Assembly: GCA_903884655.1 (NCBI GenBank)
Contig: CAISFO010000044.1
Location: forward strand, 1 to 64,000
DNA: 64,000 nt
Source of the DNA: an uncultured Holophagaceae bacterium
GTDB taxonomy: Bacteria; Acidobacteriota; Holophagae; Holophagales; Holophagaceae
Reading direction: 5' to 3'
Of this stretch, positions 56,319-64,000 are shown piece after piece. The notes under the pieces were generated by a model that was not told where the DNA came from, ran no database searches, and was given only the letters and a program-made list of their open reading frames with translations. The position numbers and the translations under genes were made by a program. Within the stretch, counting starts at the first letter, position 1. Every line of letters starts with the position of its first letter.

Positions 56319-58892
56319 ATGTCCCTCCTTCCCTTCACCCAGAAAGCCAATGACGTCCTGGTCGCGGCCCGGGAGCGGGCTGTCCGGGACCAGCACCCGG
56401 AGTTGGTGCCACAGCACCTTTTCGCCGCCCTGCTGAACCCGGAGGCGGGACTGCACCCCCTCCTGGAACGGGCCGGCTTGACGCCCGAATCCATCCAGGG
56501 CCTGGAAGGAGCCGCAGAAGCCCTCCTCAGCAAGCTGCCCAGGGCCGTGGGCGGAGCCGAGCCACAGGTCGGGGCCGCTTTCCGCCATTTCCTGGAAGTT
56601 TCCAGCGACACAGGCCGGGGCCTGGGTGATCGCTTCCTGGCCACCGATGCCCTCCTGCTGGCCCTGGCCAACGCCCATACGGACGCGAAGAAAGTGCTGG
56701 AGCGCTTCGGCCTGGACCGGAAGACCCTGGAGGCCGCCATCCGCGAAACCCGCAAGGGCTCGAAGGTCGAAGACGAAAAGGCCGAAGAGAAGTTCGCGGC
56801 CCTGGAGAAGTACGCCAAGGACTACACGGCCCTGGCCGCCGCCGGGAAGCTGGATCCCGTCATCGGCCGCGACGAGGAAATCCGCCGGGTGCTGCAGGTG
56901 CTGTCCCGGCGCACCAAGAACAACCCCGTGCTCATTGGCGAACCCGGTGTGGGCAAGACGGCCATCGTGGAAGGTCTGGCCCAGCGCATCCACAAGCGGG
57001 ACGTGCCCGAAAGCCTCAAGGGGATGCGGGTCATGGGCCTGGACATGGGCGCCCTGGTGGCTGGCACCCAGTACCGGGGTCAGTTCGAGGAGCGCTTGAA
57101 AGGTGTCATCGACGAAGTGGAAAAGGCCGATGGTGAAGTGGTGCTCTTCATCGACGAGCTGCACCTGCTGGTGGGCGCGGGGGCCGTGTCCGGCGGCATG
57201 GACGCGGCCAACCTGCTGAAGCCGGCCCTGGCCCGGGGCGAGCTGCGCTGCATCGGCGCCACGACCCTGGACGAGTACCGCAAGTACATCGAGAAGGATG
57301 CCGCCCTCGAGCGTCGCTTCCAGCCGGTGTTCGTGGATGAGCCTGGGGTCGAGGACGCCATCTCCATCCTGAGGGGCCTGAAGGAGCGCTACGAGCTGCA
57401 CCACGGCGTGCGCATTCAGGACGCCGCCCTGGTGGCCGCCGCCCAGCTGAGCCACCGGTACATCGCCGACCGCTTTCTGCCGGACAAGGCCGTGGACCTC
57501 ATGGACGAGGCGGCCAGTGCCGTGCGCATGCAGCTGGACAGCCGGCCCACGGAGATCGACGTGCGGGAGCGCCGGGAGATGCAGCTGCAGCTGGAGCGGC
57601 ACTCCCTCACCAAGGAAAAGGATGCTGCAAGCCGTGCGCGGCTTGCAGATATTGAAAAAGAACTGGCCGAGCTGAACGAGGAGTTATCCAAGCTGCGGGC
57701 CCAGTGGGAAAACGAGAAGAAGGTGATCGAGGGGGCCCGCGCCATCCAGAAGAAGCTGGACGATCTCCGCATCGAGCTGGAACAGGCCAAGACCAAGGGC
57801 GAATACGAGCGGGCCTCGAGGCTGGAGTACGGCGAGATCCCGGCCCTGGAAAAGCAGCTGACGGCCACCTCTCCCAGGGAGAGCGCCATGCTCCGCCTGG
57901 AGGTGGGCGAGTCCGACATCGCCGCCATCGTGAGCCGCTGGACCGGCATTCCCGTAAGCCGAATCCTCGAAGGAGAAGTCGAGAAGCTGCTGCTCATCGA
58001 AACCCGCCTGCGGGAGCGTGTGGTCGGTCAGGAACCCGCCTTGCTGGCCATCGCCGATGCCCTGCGCCGCAACCGCGCCGGGCTGGGTGATCCCAAGCGG
58101 CCCATCGGCAGCTTTCTCTTCCTGGGACCCACGGGCGTGGGCAAGACCGAAGTGGCCCGGGCCCTGGCGGAGTTCCTCTTCGACGACGAGAACGCCCTGG
58201 TGCGAATCGACATGAGCGAGTTCACCCACGAGGCCGACGCCACCCGCCTCATCGGCGCCGCGCCCGGCTATGTGGGCTACGAGGAGGGCGGGCGTCTCAC
58301 CGAGGCCATCCGCCGCCGCCCCTACGCCGTCATCCTCTTGGATGAGATGGAGAAGGCCCACCCGCGCACCTTCGACCTCTTCCTGCAGGTGCTGGAGGAC
58401 GGCCGCCTCACGGACGGCCAGGGACGCACCGTGGATTTCCGCAATACGGTGGTGCTCATGACCACCAATCTGGGCAGCCAGGCCATCTTCGATGCGGGGG
58501 GCGATACCTCGAAGGCGGAAGTGGCCGTCCAGGCCGCCCTGCATGCCCACTTCCGCCCGGAATTCCTGAACCGCCTCGATGAGGTGGTGATCTTCCACTC
58601 CCTTACCCGGGTGGACATGAAGGCCGTGGCTCGCATCCAGTTGAAGCGGGTGGAGGGCCTGCTTCAGGCCCAGCGCCTGGGCCTGGAAGTCCCGGATGCG
58701 GCCCTGGACTGGCTGGCTGCCGAGGGCTTCGACCCCCAGTTCGGCGCCCGGCCCCTCAAGCGCCTCATCCAGCAGGTCGTGGTCAATCCCCTGAGTCGTC
58801 TCGTCCTCCAGGGCCAGCTCCAGCCCGGGGGACTCGCGCGGCTGTCGATCCGGGACGGGCAGCTCCTGGTGGAGGCCGAGGCCGTCCAGTAG
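56319..58892 (+). CDS. clpB: ATP-dependent disaggregase ClpB
   Basis: From the ATG at 56319 (GAGGTG just upstream) the protein is 857 residues, the normal ClpB length. It has the Clp N-domain (about 1-145), the first AAA+ module with GEPGVGKT at 207-214, a coiled-coil middle domain (about 405-525) and the second AAA+ module with GPTGVGKT at 603-610 and a ClpB-type C-terminal region. It resolves aggregated proteins together with DnaK. The last 55 codons and following 28 bp are duplicated downstream. Confidence 0.96.
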   Translation: MSLLPFTQKANDVLVAARERAVRDQHPELVPQHLFAALLNPEAGLHPLLERAGLTPESIQGLEGAAEALLSKLPRAVGGAEPQVGAAFRHFLEVSSDTGRGLGDRFLATDALLLALANAHTDAKKVLERFGLDRKTLEAAIRETRKGSKVEDEKAEEKFAALEKYAKDYTALAAAGKLDPVIGRDEEIRRVLQVLSRRTKNNPVLIGEPGVGKTAIVEGLAQRIHKRDVPESLKGMRVMGLDMGALVAGTQYRGQFEERLKGVIDEVEKADGEVVLFIDELHLLVGAGAVSGGMDAANLLKPALARGELRCIGATTLDEYRKYIEKDAALERRFQPVFVDEPGVEDAISILRGLKERYELHHGVRIQDAALVAAAQLSHRYIADRFLPDKAVDLMDEAASAVRMQLDSRPTEIDVRERREMQLQLERHSLTKEKDAASRARLADIEKELAELNEELSKLRAQWENEKKVIEGARAIQKKLDDLRIELEQAKTKGEYERASRLEYGEIPALEKQLTATSPRESAMLRLEVGESDIAAIVSRWTGIPVSRILEGEVEKLLLIETRLRERVVGQEPALLAIADALRRNRAGLGDPKRPIGSFLFLGPTGVGKTEVARALAEFLFDDENALVRIDMSEFTHEADATRLIGAAPGYVGYEEGGRLTEAIRRRPYAVILLDEMEKAHPRTFDLFLQVLEDGRLTDGQGRTVDFRNTVVLMTTNLGSQAIFDAGGDTSKAEVAVQAALHAHFRPEFLNRLDEVVIFHSLTRVDMKAVARIQLKRVEGLLQAQRLGLEVPDAALDWLAAEGFDPQFGARPLKRLIQQVVVNPLSRLVLQGQLQPGGLARLSIRDGQLLVEAEAVQ

Positions 58893-58920
58893 GGCGCCCC
58901 GGCCCGGCAACCATTCGCCC
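58725..58920 (+). repeat. First copy of the duplicated clpB 3' end
   Basis: These 196 bp (clpB codons 803-857, stop and 28 bp of downstream sequence) recur at 59033-59228 without gaps, offset 308 bp. Most of the few differences inside the coding part are silent (Leu, Ser, Arg, Leu codons); one changes Val to Ile near the end. This copy is part of the intact gene. Confidence 0.9.
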
Positions 58921-59032
58921 CGCGCTCCGCTTGGGCTCCTGGGCCGGGCCTGCTCCCCCGCGATCGAACGCGCCACTGGCGCGTTCTCCCACTCGGCCGG
59001 CGCTGCGCTTGGCCTCGCGGAGCGGGTCCCGC
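58921..59032. repeat. Palindrome-rich spacer between clpB 3' copies
   Basis: The 112-bp spacer contains a perfect hairpin GAACGCGCC-ACT-GGCGCGTTC (58966-58986) and outer complementary blocks (CGCTCCGC near 58923 with GCGGAGCG at 59017-59024). It looks like a structured intergenic element inserted or carried along in the duplication. No gene is encoded. Confidence 0.5.
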
Positions 59033-59228
59033 GGCTTCGACCCCCAGTTCGGCGCCCGGCCCCTCAAGCGCCTCATCCAGCAGGTCGTGGTCAATCCCCT
59101 CAGCCGCCTGGTCCTCCAGGGCCAGCTCCAGCCCGGGGGACTCGCGCGGCTGTCGATCCGGGACGGGCAGCTCCTGGTGGAGGCCGAGGCCATCCAGTAG
59201 GGCGCCCCTGCCCGGCAACCATTCGCTC
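59033..59228 (+). pseudogene. Second, partial copy of the clpB 3' end
   Basis: This copy encodes [20 protein letters not shown] and the remainder of the ClpB C-terminus to a stop at 59198-59200, 55 residues in all, with no start codon or ATPase domain of its own. An accidental frame beginning at 58931 fuses the spacer to it (89 codons). It cannot be a working ClpB. Mainly silent differences from the intact copy suggest that it derives from a formerly functional clpB allele by recombination. The rest of the gap to 59370 holds only an AT-rich TATACAAT patch. Confidence 0.7.
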
Positions 59229-59370
59229 CGCTCGGCTGGCAACTGTTGGGAGATTTTCGTCGTTTCTTGCAATATACAATAAATGCGCTTGATGACCGCA
59301 TCCGGCCCACAGCCCGAAACTTGCCTTCGGCACGCCCGGGCCCGATGAGGTCTGGGTACCTGGAGTCGGC

Positions 59371-60801
59371 GTGCCTCTCACCCAACCCGTCCCGATTCTC
59401 ATCGTGGATGATGAAGCGGATCTTCGAAATCTGCTGGTAGAGGCCCTGCAGGACCAGGGCTATGCCGCCGAGGGGGCCGAAGGCGGTGCCCAGGCCCTGG
59501 CCCTGGTGCATGACAAGCACTTCCCGGTGATCTTCACGGACCTGAACATGCCCGGCGGGTTGTCGGGTCTGGAGCTCCTGCGGGCCGTCCACAACGAGGA
59601 TCCCCAGAGCATCGGCATCCTCATGACCGGGTATGCCACCACGGAATCCGCCATCCAGGCCCTGAAGCGCGGGGCCTACGATTTCATCCAGAAGCCCTTC
59701 AAGCTCGCGGAAATCGAGGCCAGCCTGGAGCGGGCCCTGGAGCATTACCGCCTGGTCCGGGAGAACGAGGAATACCAGAAGAACCTGGAACGGATGGTGG
59801 AGACCCGCACCCAGGAGATCCTGGGGCTGAAGAACGACATCGAGCGGCTCTTCGAGGGCTTCGTCAACGCCTCGGTCACCGCCATCGAGGCCCGCGATCC
59901 CAGCACCTCGGGTCATTCCAGCCGCGTGGCCGACCTGACCGTGGGGCTGGCCGAAGCGGTCAACGCCACACCCAACGGACCCTACGGGGCCATCGAGTTC
60001 AATGCCCTGCAGCTCCGCGAGATCCGCTACGCCAGCCTCTTGCATGATTTCGGCAAGGTGGGCGTGCGCGAGCAGGTCCTGGTGAAGGCCAAGAAGATCG
60101 AAGGGGACCGGCTGGAAAGCATCTACCAGCGCCTGCATCAGCGCACCTTGGAGACCATGCGCGACCGGCTGCTGGACGCCTGGAGCAAGGGCCACTCGTT
60201 CGACCACGATACGGTCGGGGGTTTCCTGAACCAACAGGAGGAAGAGACCCAGCGGCTCATGGAGCTGGTCCGTCGCAGCAACGAACCCACGGTGCTGCCC
60301 CAGGAAGTGGCCCAGGAGTTGAACCTGCTCGGGGACCTCACCTTCCAGCACTGGACCGGAGACCGGCGAACGCTCATCGAACCCAACGATCTGGACCTCC
60401 TGCGGATTGCCAAGGGGAGCCTGTCCGAAAGCGAGCGGGAAGAGATCCAGAACCATGTCACCTACACCTACCGCTTCCTCAGTCAGATCCCATGGACCAA
60501 GGAACTGGCCGGGGTGCCGGGCATCGCCTGGGCCCACCACGAGCGGCTGAACGGCAAAGGCTATCCTCGGCAGCTCCTGGAGCCAGACATCCCGGTGCAG
60601 AGCAAGCTCATGGCCGTGACCGATGTCTACGATGCCCTGACCGCCGCCGACCGTCCCTACAAGGCCGCGGTCAGCCTGGAGCGCAGCCTCGACATTCTGG
60701 CCCAGGAAGCCAAGGTGAACCTGCTGGATTCCGAAGTGCTCAAGATCTTCCTGGAGGCCCGGATCTACGAGCGGACCATCCCGCAGGGGCGGACCCCATG
60801 A
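59371..60801 (+). CDS. Response regulator with HD-GYP-type phosphodiesterase domain
   Basis: Starting at a GTG, the 476-residue protein has a receiver domain (about 8-125; D57 in FTDLNMPGG), a coiled-coil linker (about 125-160) and an HD-GYP domain with HD at 225-226 (LLHDFGKVGV) and HHERLNGKGYP at 389-399. HD-GYP proteins hydrolyse cyclic di-GMP. The HD and GYP motifs are about 160 residues apart, against some 60 in usual members, because of a helical insertion around 245-352. It overlaps the next response-regulator gene as ATGA. Confidence 0.88.
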   Translation: MPLTQPVPILIVDDEADLRNLLVEALQDQGYAAEGAEGGAQALALVHDKHFPVIFTDLNMPGGLSGLELLRAVHNEDPQSIGILMTGYATTESAIQALKRGAYDFIQKPFKLAEIEASLERALEHYRLVRENEEYQKNLERMVETRTQEILGLKNDIERLFEGFVNASVTAIEARDPSTSGHSSRVADLTVGLAEAVNATPNGPYGAIEFNALQLREIRYASLLHDFGKVGVREQVLVKAKKIEGDRLESIYQRLHQRTLETMRDRLLDAWSKGHSFDHDTVGGFLNQQEEETQRLMELVRRSNEPTVLPQEVAQELNLLGDLTFQHWTGDRRTLIEPNDLDLLRIAKGSLSESEREEIQNHVTYTYRFLSQIPWTKELAGVPGIAWAHHERLNGKGYPRQLLEPDIPVQSKLMAVTDVYDALTAADRPYKAAVSLERSLDILAQEAKVNLLDSEVLKIFLEARIYERTIPQGRTP

Positions 60802-61628
60802 TCCACCAGCCCATTCTGATCGTCGATGACGAGCTGGAGGTCCGCACCACACTGCTGGAAGCACTGGGGGACCAGGGCTATTCGGCGGAGGCGGCGGCCA
60901 GCGGCGAGGAAGCCCTGGTGCGCATGGCCAAGCGGTCCTTCCCCGTGGTCCTCACGGATCTCCACATGCCGGGCGGCCAGACGGGGCTGGACCTCATCGA
61001 CGCCATCCGGAACCGGTTCCCGGACACCCTCTGCATCCTCATCACCGCCTACGCCACCCTCGATACCAGCATCGAGGCCCTGAAGCGCGGGGCCTATGAC
61101 CTGATCCAGAAGCCCTTCCGTCTCGCCGAAATCGAAGTGGTGCTGAACCGGGCCCTGGACCACGCGAACCTGCTCCGAAAAGTCAGCGCCTACCAGGAGG
61201 AACTGGAGTCCCGCATCCTGAGCCGCACCCAGGATCTCCGAAGGGCCAATCAGGCGGCCCTGGAACTGTGCGACCTCAGCCTCCAGGCCCTCGACCTGCC
61301 TGACCTGGCGACCGCCCTCGAGCCGCTCCTGGGGCAGCTTGTGGTTCGCTGGGCGCCGGATGGCCTGGGCTGCTACCGGCGGCAGGCGGATGGGACCATG
61401 GATCTGGTCGCGAGGCGGGGCCCCAAGGGCCTGCCGGCGGCTCTGGAACGTCCCAAACCGGGTCCCCTGCTGGCTCCGGGCTTCGGTTACGCCGATGAGT
61501 ACCTGCTCCCCCTTGGCAGCGCCGGCTGGCTCTACCTGGGCTTCGAAAGCCGCTCAGTCTTCTCGGAAACCGATCCGGTCTTCCTCCTGCTCGCCCGCCA
61601 TCTGGAACTCATCCTCCGGGTAAGGTGA
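60798..61628 (+). CDS. Response regulator with C-terminal GAF-like domain
   Basis: The 276-residue protein has a receiver domain closely related to that of the preceding gene (DDELEVRTTLLEALGDQGY; D54 in LTDLHMPGG; KRGAYDLIQKPFRLAEIE), a coiled coil (about 125-155) and a C-terminal domain (about 165-276) that looks GAF-like, with no output motif for DNA binding or catalysis. The two receivers probably arose by duplication. It is translationally coupled to the HD-GYP gene and precedes nagZ by 4 bp. Confidence 0.8.
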   Translation: MIHQPILIVDDELEVRTTLLEALGDQGYSAEAAASGEEALVRMAKRSFPVVLTDLHMPGGQTGLDLIDAIRNRFPDTLCILITAYATLDTSIEALKRGAYDLIQKPFRLAEIEVVLNRALDHANLLRKVSAYQEELESRILSRTQDLRRANQAALELCDLSLQALDLPDLATALEPLLGQLVVRWAPDGLGCYRRQADGTMDLVARRGPKGLPAALERPKPGPLLAPGFGYADEYLLPLGSAGWLYLGFESRSVFSETDPVFLLLARHLELILRVR

Positions 61629-61632
61629 GGGG

Positions 61633-62643
61633 ATGGACAGCGCCTCTCAGCTCCTTTGGACCGGCTTTCGCGGACTTGATCCGGCCGCTGTGGAACTCGC
61701 CTTCCGTCCCGGCGGTGTCATCCTTTTCGCCCGCAACCTCGATCCGGATCCCGCCACTGGGCCCCTCCGTTGCCGGACCCTCATCGAGGGCCTCCAGGCC
61801 CGCTTCGGGGCTGAGTTGCCCCTGGCCGTGGCGCTGGATCAGGAGGGCGGCCCCGTCAGTCGGCTGCGTCCCTGGACGGGCCCCACGCCGCCCCTGCGCC
61901 ACCTCTGGACCCAAGGGGGCGCCGAGGCCTGCGCCGCCTGGGGATTTTTGTGGGGCGAAGGCCTTCGCATGCTGGGGTTCAATGTGGATTTTGCCCCCGT
62001 CCTGGACCTCTGGGATGGCCACCCGGGTGCCGGGATCGGGGACCGTGCGGCCAGCCCGCTGCCGGCCGAGGCTGCCAAGGCCGCTGGCGCGTTTCTGCAC
62101 GGCCTGGAAACCGCGGGTGTCAGGGGCTGCCTCAAGCACTTCCCGGGACTGGGAGGCACGACCCTGGACAGCCACCAGGGCCTCCCCTGCCTGGAGGACG
62201 CCAGCCAGGTCCAACGGAATGCGGAAGCCTTCATCCCCCTGGCCCACCCGGATCGCCTGGTGATGGTGGCCCACTTGCGCACTCCTGCCAGCGGTCCCCT
62301 GCCCGCGAGCCTCCACCGGGGTTCCGTGCAGGACAATCCCTGGGGCATCCGGGGGCGCTTCCTGCCCGATGACCTGGAGATGGGCGGCTGCACGGACTGG
62401 AGCTGGGAGGACCGGGTGCGGCTCTCGCTGGAGGCTGGCCACCAGTGGCTGCTGGTCTGTCAGACCCCCGAAGGGTGGACGGCCTGCGCCGAAGCGGTGC
62501 GAAGCCTCCCTGGCGTCCTCTGCTCACCGGCCCTGCAGGCCACGCGCACCCTGCGTCGTCACCTCCCGGTGGCCACTCCGTTTGATTCCCGAGCCTGGGA
62601 CCAGTGGCTGGCCCGGCTCCAGGCCGCCGCCAAGGAGGTGTGA
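61633..62643 (+). CDS. nagZ: Beta-N-acetylhexosaminidase (NagZ, GH3)
   Basis: The 336-residue protein has the GH3 NagZ features ALDQEGGPVSRL, KHFPG at 168-172, the acid/base region DSH at 179-181 and DDLEM at 246-250 containing the nucleophile aspartate. NagZ removes N-acetylglucosamine from muropeptides in cell-wall recycling and has no signal peptide, as here. The loop after KHFPG reads LGGTTLDSH where many NagZ have RGxxxxDSH. It is packed between signalling genes; the stop shares one base with the next ATG. Confidence 0.88.
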   Translation: MDSASQLLWTGFRGLDPAAVELAFRPGGVILFARNLDPDPATGPLRCRTLIEGLQARFGAELPLAVALDQEGGPVSRLRPWTGPTPPLRHLWTQGGAEACAAWGFLWGEGLRMLGFNVDFAPVLDLWDGHPGAGIGDRAASPLPAEAAKAAGAFLHGLETAGVRGCLKHFPGLGGTTLDSHQGLPCLEDASQVQRNAEAFIPLAHPDRLVMVAHLRTPASGPLPASLHRGSVQDNPWGIRGRFLPDDLEMGGCTDWSWEDRVRLSLEAGHQWLLVCQTPEGWTACAEAVRSLPGVLCSPALQATRTLRRHLPVATPFDSRAWDQWLARLQAAAKEV

Positions 62644-63563
62644 TGTCCGGGCGCATCCTCATCGTCGATGACAACGCAATGATCCGCAGTGAGATCAAGG
62701 CCGTGCTCATGAAGGACGGCAGTTTCACCCACTTCATGGAAGCCGCAGACGGCCTGACGGCCTTCAAGACCATCATGGAGCAGCCGCCGGACCTGGTGCT
62801 CTGCGACCTGGTCATGCCGGGCTTTGATGGGCTCAAGTTCCTGGGCCTCAAGGCCAGTCGCAAAGAACTGGAGCAGATCCCGGTCATCATCCTCACCGCC
62901 GAAGACGACCTGGATCGCAAAGCCGAGATCCTCGAGCGCGGCGCCTCCGACTACGTGACCAAACCCTTCCACGAAAAGGAGCTGCTGGCCCGGGTGCGCA
63001 TCCACACCAAGCTGAAGCTGCTCCAGGACGAGCTGCGGGAAACGAACGCCCGCCTCGAGACTTTGTCCGTCACCGACCCCCTCACGGGCCTGGCGAACCG
63101 GCGCCGGCTCATGACCCGGCTGGAAGAAGAAGTCGAGCGGGCCCGCCGCTACAGGACACCCCTGTCCGTGGTCATGATCGACATCGATCACTTCAAACAG
63201 GTCAATGACACCCACGGCCATGCCATGGGTGATGCCGTGCTCCGGAACATCGGCACCTTGTTGAAGGGCAACGTGCGCACCACCGATCTCGCCGCGCGGT
63301 ACGGGGGCGAGGAGCTGACCCTGGTGCTGCCCCATACGGACACCGCCGCAGCCCTCCAGGTGGCCGAAAACCTGCGGCAGCTGTTCTCGGAGCTTGAGCA
63401 CCAGCTGGATCGCGTGACCCTGAAGAAGACCGTCAGCATGGGCGTCGCCGCCCGCGACGGCCAGGGGGACGTCCCCCACGCCGAGGATCTCCTCAAGGCC
63501 GCCGACGAGGCCCTCTACCGCGCCAAGCAGGGCGGGCGGAACCGGGTCGAGGTGGCAGGGTAG
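62643..63563 (+). CDS. Response regulator diguanylate cyclase (REC-GGDEF)
   Basis: The 306-residue protein has a receiver domain (about 1-120; D55 in LCDLVMPGFDG), a short coiled coil and a GGDEF domain with the active-site motif GGEEL at 221-225 and the inhibitory-site motif RTTD at 212-215. It should make cyclic di-GMP on phosphorylation and be inhibited by its product, a PleD/WspR-like arrangement. With the HD-GYP gene nearby, synthesis and breakdown of the messenger are encoded together. It begins TGATG at the nagZ stop. Confidence 0.93.
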   Translation: MSGRILIVDDNAMIRSEIKAVLMKDGSFTHFMEAADGLTAFKTIMEQPPDLVLCDLVMPGFDGLKFLGLKASRKELEQIPVIILTAEDDLDRKAEILERGASDYVTKPFHEKELLARVRIHTKLKLLQDELRETNARLETLSVTDPLTGLANRRRLMTRLEEEVERARRYRTPLSVVMIDIDHFKQVNDTHGHAMGDAVLRNIGTLLKGNVRTTDLAARYGGEELTLVLPHTDTAAALQVAENLRQLFSELEHQLDRVTLKKTVSMGVAARDGQGDVPHAEDLLKAADEALYRAKQGGRNRVEVAG

Positions 63564-63573
63564 GTTTCAGGCC

Positions 63574-64000
63574 TTACTTCGCGGCCTTCCTCAATGCCTC
63601 GACCTTGTCCGTGTTCTCCCAGCTGAATTCCGGGCGGCCGAAGTGGCCATAGGCGGCGGTGGCGCGATAGATGGGCTTGCGCAGGTCCAGGGCCTCGATC
63701 ATGGCCTTGGGGGTGCAGCTGAAGACCTCCCGGACGGCGCGGACGATGGCCTCATCCGAGACCTGGCCCGTGCCGAAGGTATCCACGGCGATGGAGACGG
63801 GCTCCGCCACGCCGATGGCGTAGGCCAGCTGGATCTCGCAGCGGGCCGCAAGTCCAGCCGCCACGATGTTCTTGGCGATGTAGCGGCCCATGTAGGCGGC
63901 GCTGCGGTCCACCTTGCTGGGATCCTTGCCGGAAAAGGCGCCGCCGCCGTGGTGGCCCGTGCCGCCATAGGTGTCCACGATGATCTTGCGGCCCGTGAGG
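63574..64000 (-). CDS. metK: S-adenosylmethionine synthetase, C-terminal part (cut by window edge)
   Basis: The frame is open to the right window edge ([13 protein letters not shown]) and continues with [34 protein letters not shown] and [11 protein letters not shown], which are C-terminal domain signatures of MetK. The enzyme joins methionine and ATP to form S-adenosylmethionine. Only about the last 140 residues are inside the window. It converges on the REC-GGDEF gene with a gap of 10 bp. Confidence 0.96.
   Translation of the reverse strand, partial: LTGRKIIVDTYGGTGHHGGGAFSGKDPSKVDRSAAYMGRYIAKNIVAAGLAARCEIQLAYAIGVAEPVSIAVDTFGTGQVSDEAIVRAVREVFSCTPKAMIEALDLRKPIYRATAAYGHFGRPEFSWENTDKVEALRKAAK

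Noticed and set aside
58783-60864. 693-codon minus-strand frame opposite clpB 3' copies and the HD-GYP gene
   Set aside because: The repeated blocks in it only reflect the duplicated clpB tail; the opposite strand has well-supported genes.

Overview
The window is GC-rich, densely coded bacterial chromosome. The gene mix points to an Acidobacteriota-type organism, probably of the Holophaga/Geothrix group: a large Oar-like TonB receptor with an N-terminal carboxypeptidase-regulatory domain, a bc/cbb3 respiratory operon built around a heptaheme cytochrome c, a kinase-FGE-hydrolase fusion, and intergenic quasi-palindromes made of 10-bp units. The assignment is inference; no rRNA or tRNA gene is present to confirm it.

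Positions 1-3335 hold an outer-membrane protein remnant, a secreted DUF885 protein and a SafE/TauE-like membrane protein that diverge from a promoter region with a paired 13-bp palindrome, and a hairpin repeat. Positions 3353-15442 (minus strand) are one tight respiratory operon. In transcription order it encodes a CcoS-like peptide, Rieske protein, cytochrome b, heptaheme cytochrome c, CcoN, CcoO, a second CcoS-like peptide, a two-helix protein, an iron-sulfur flavoprotein, CcoG (apparently frameshifted), a small membrane protein and the copper ATPase CcoI. No ccoP or c1 gene is present, so the heptaheme protein probably links the bc complex directly to the cbb3 oxidase. An unusually AT-rich stretch lies upstream.

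Positions 15924-19883 carry a hypothetical protein, FadH and a YcaQ-like protein. Positions 19906-31528 are the most distinctive accessory region: an RpiR regulator, TonB receptor, secreted cyanophycinase, M14 peptidase, isoaspartyl dipeptidase, C45-type Ntn hydrolase, YfcC transporter and M28 peptidase. Together they suggest uptake and breakdown of cyanophycin or other isoaspartyl peptides. A CapA-like protein converges on the end of this locus.

Positions 33080-55869 are a mixed region: a secreted hypothetical protein, a methyltransferase with an ABC importer, a hemerythrin fused to a degenerate HAD domain, a roughly 296-bp element with 20-bp terminal inverted repeats, a PPOx-family flavoprotein with MutS, the kinase-FGE-hydrolase fusion, an LhgO-like oxidase, a ThrE-like exporter, a long GAPDH, an MFS transporter, a prephenate dehydratase/aminotransferase pair, an S9 peptidase and a small secreted protein. 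Positions 56319-64000 contain clpB with a duplicated 3' end, then a signalling cluster (REC-HD-GYP, REC-GAF-like, NagZ, REC-GGDEF) and the C-terminal part of metK at the right edge.
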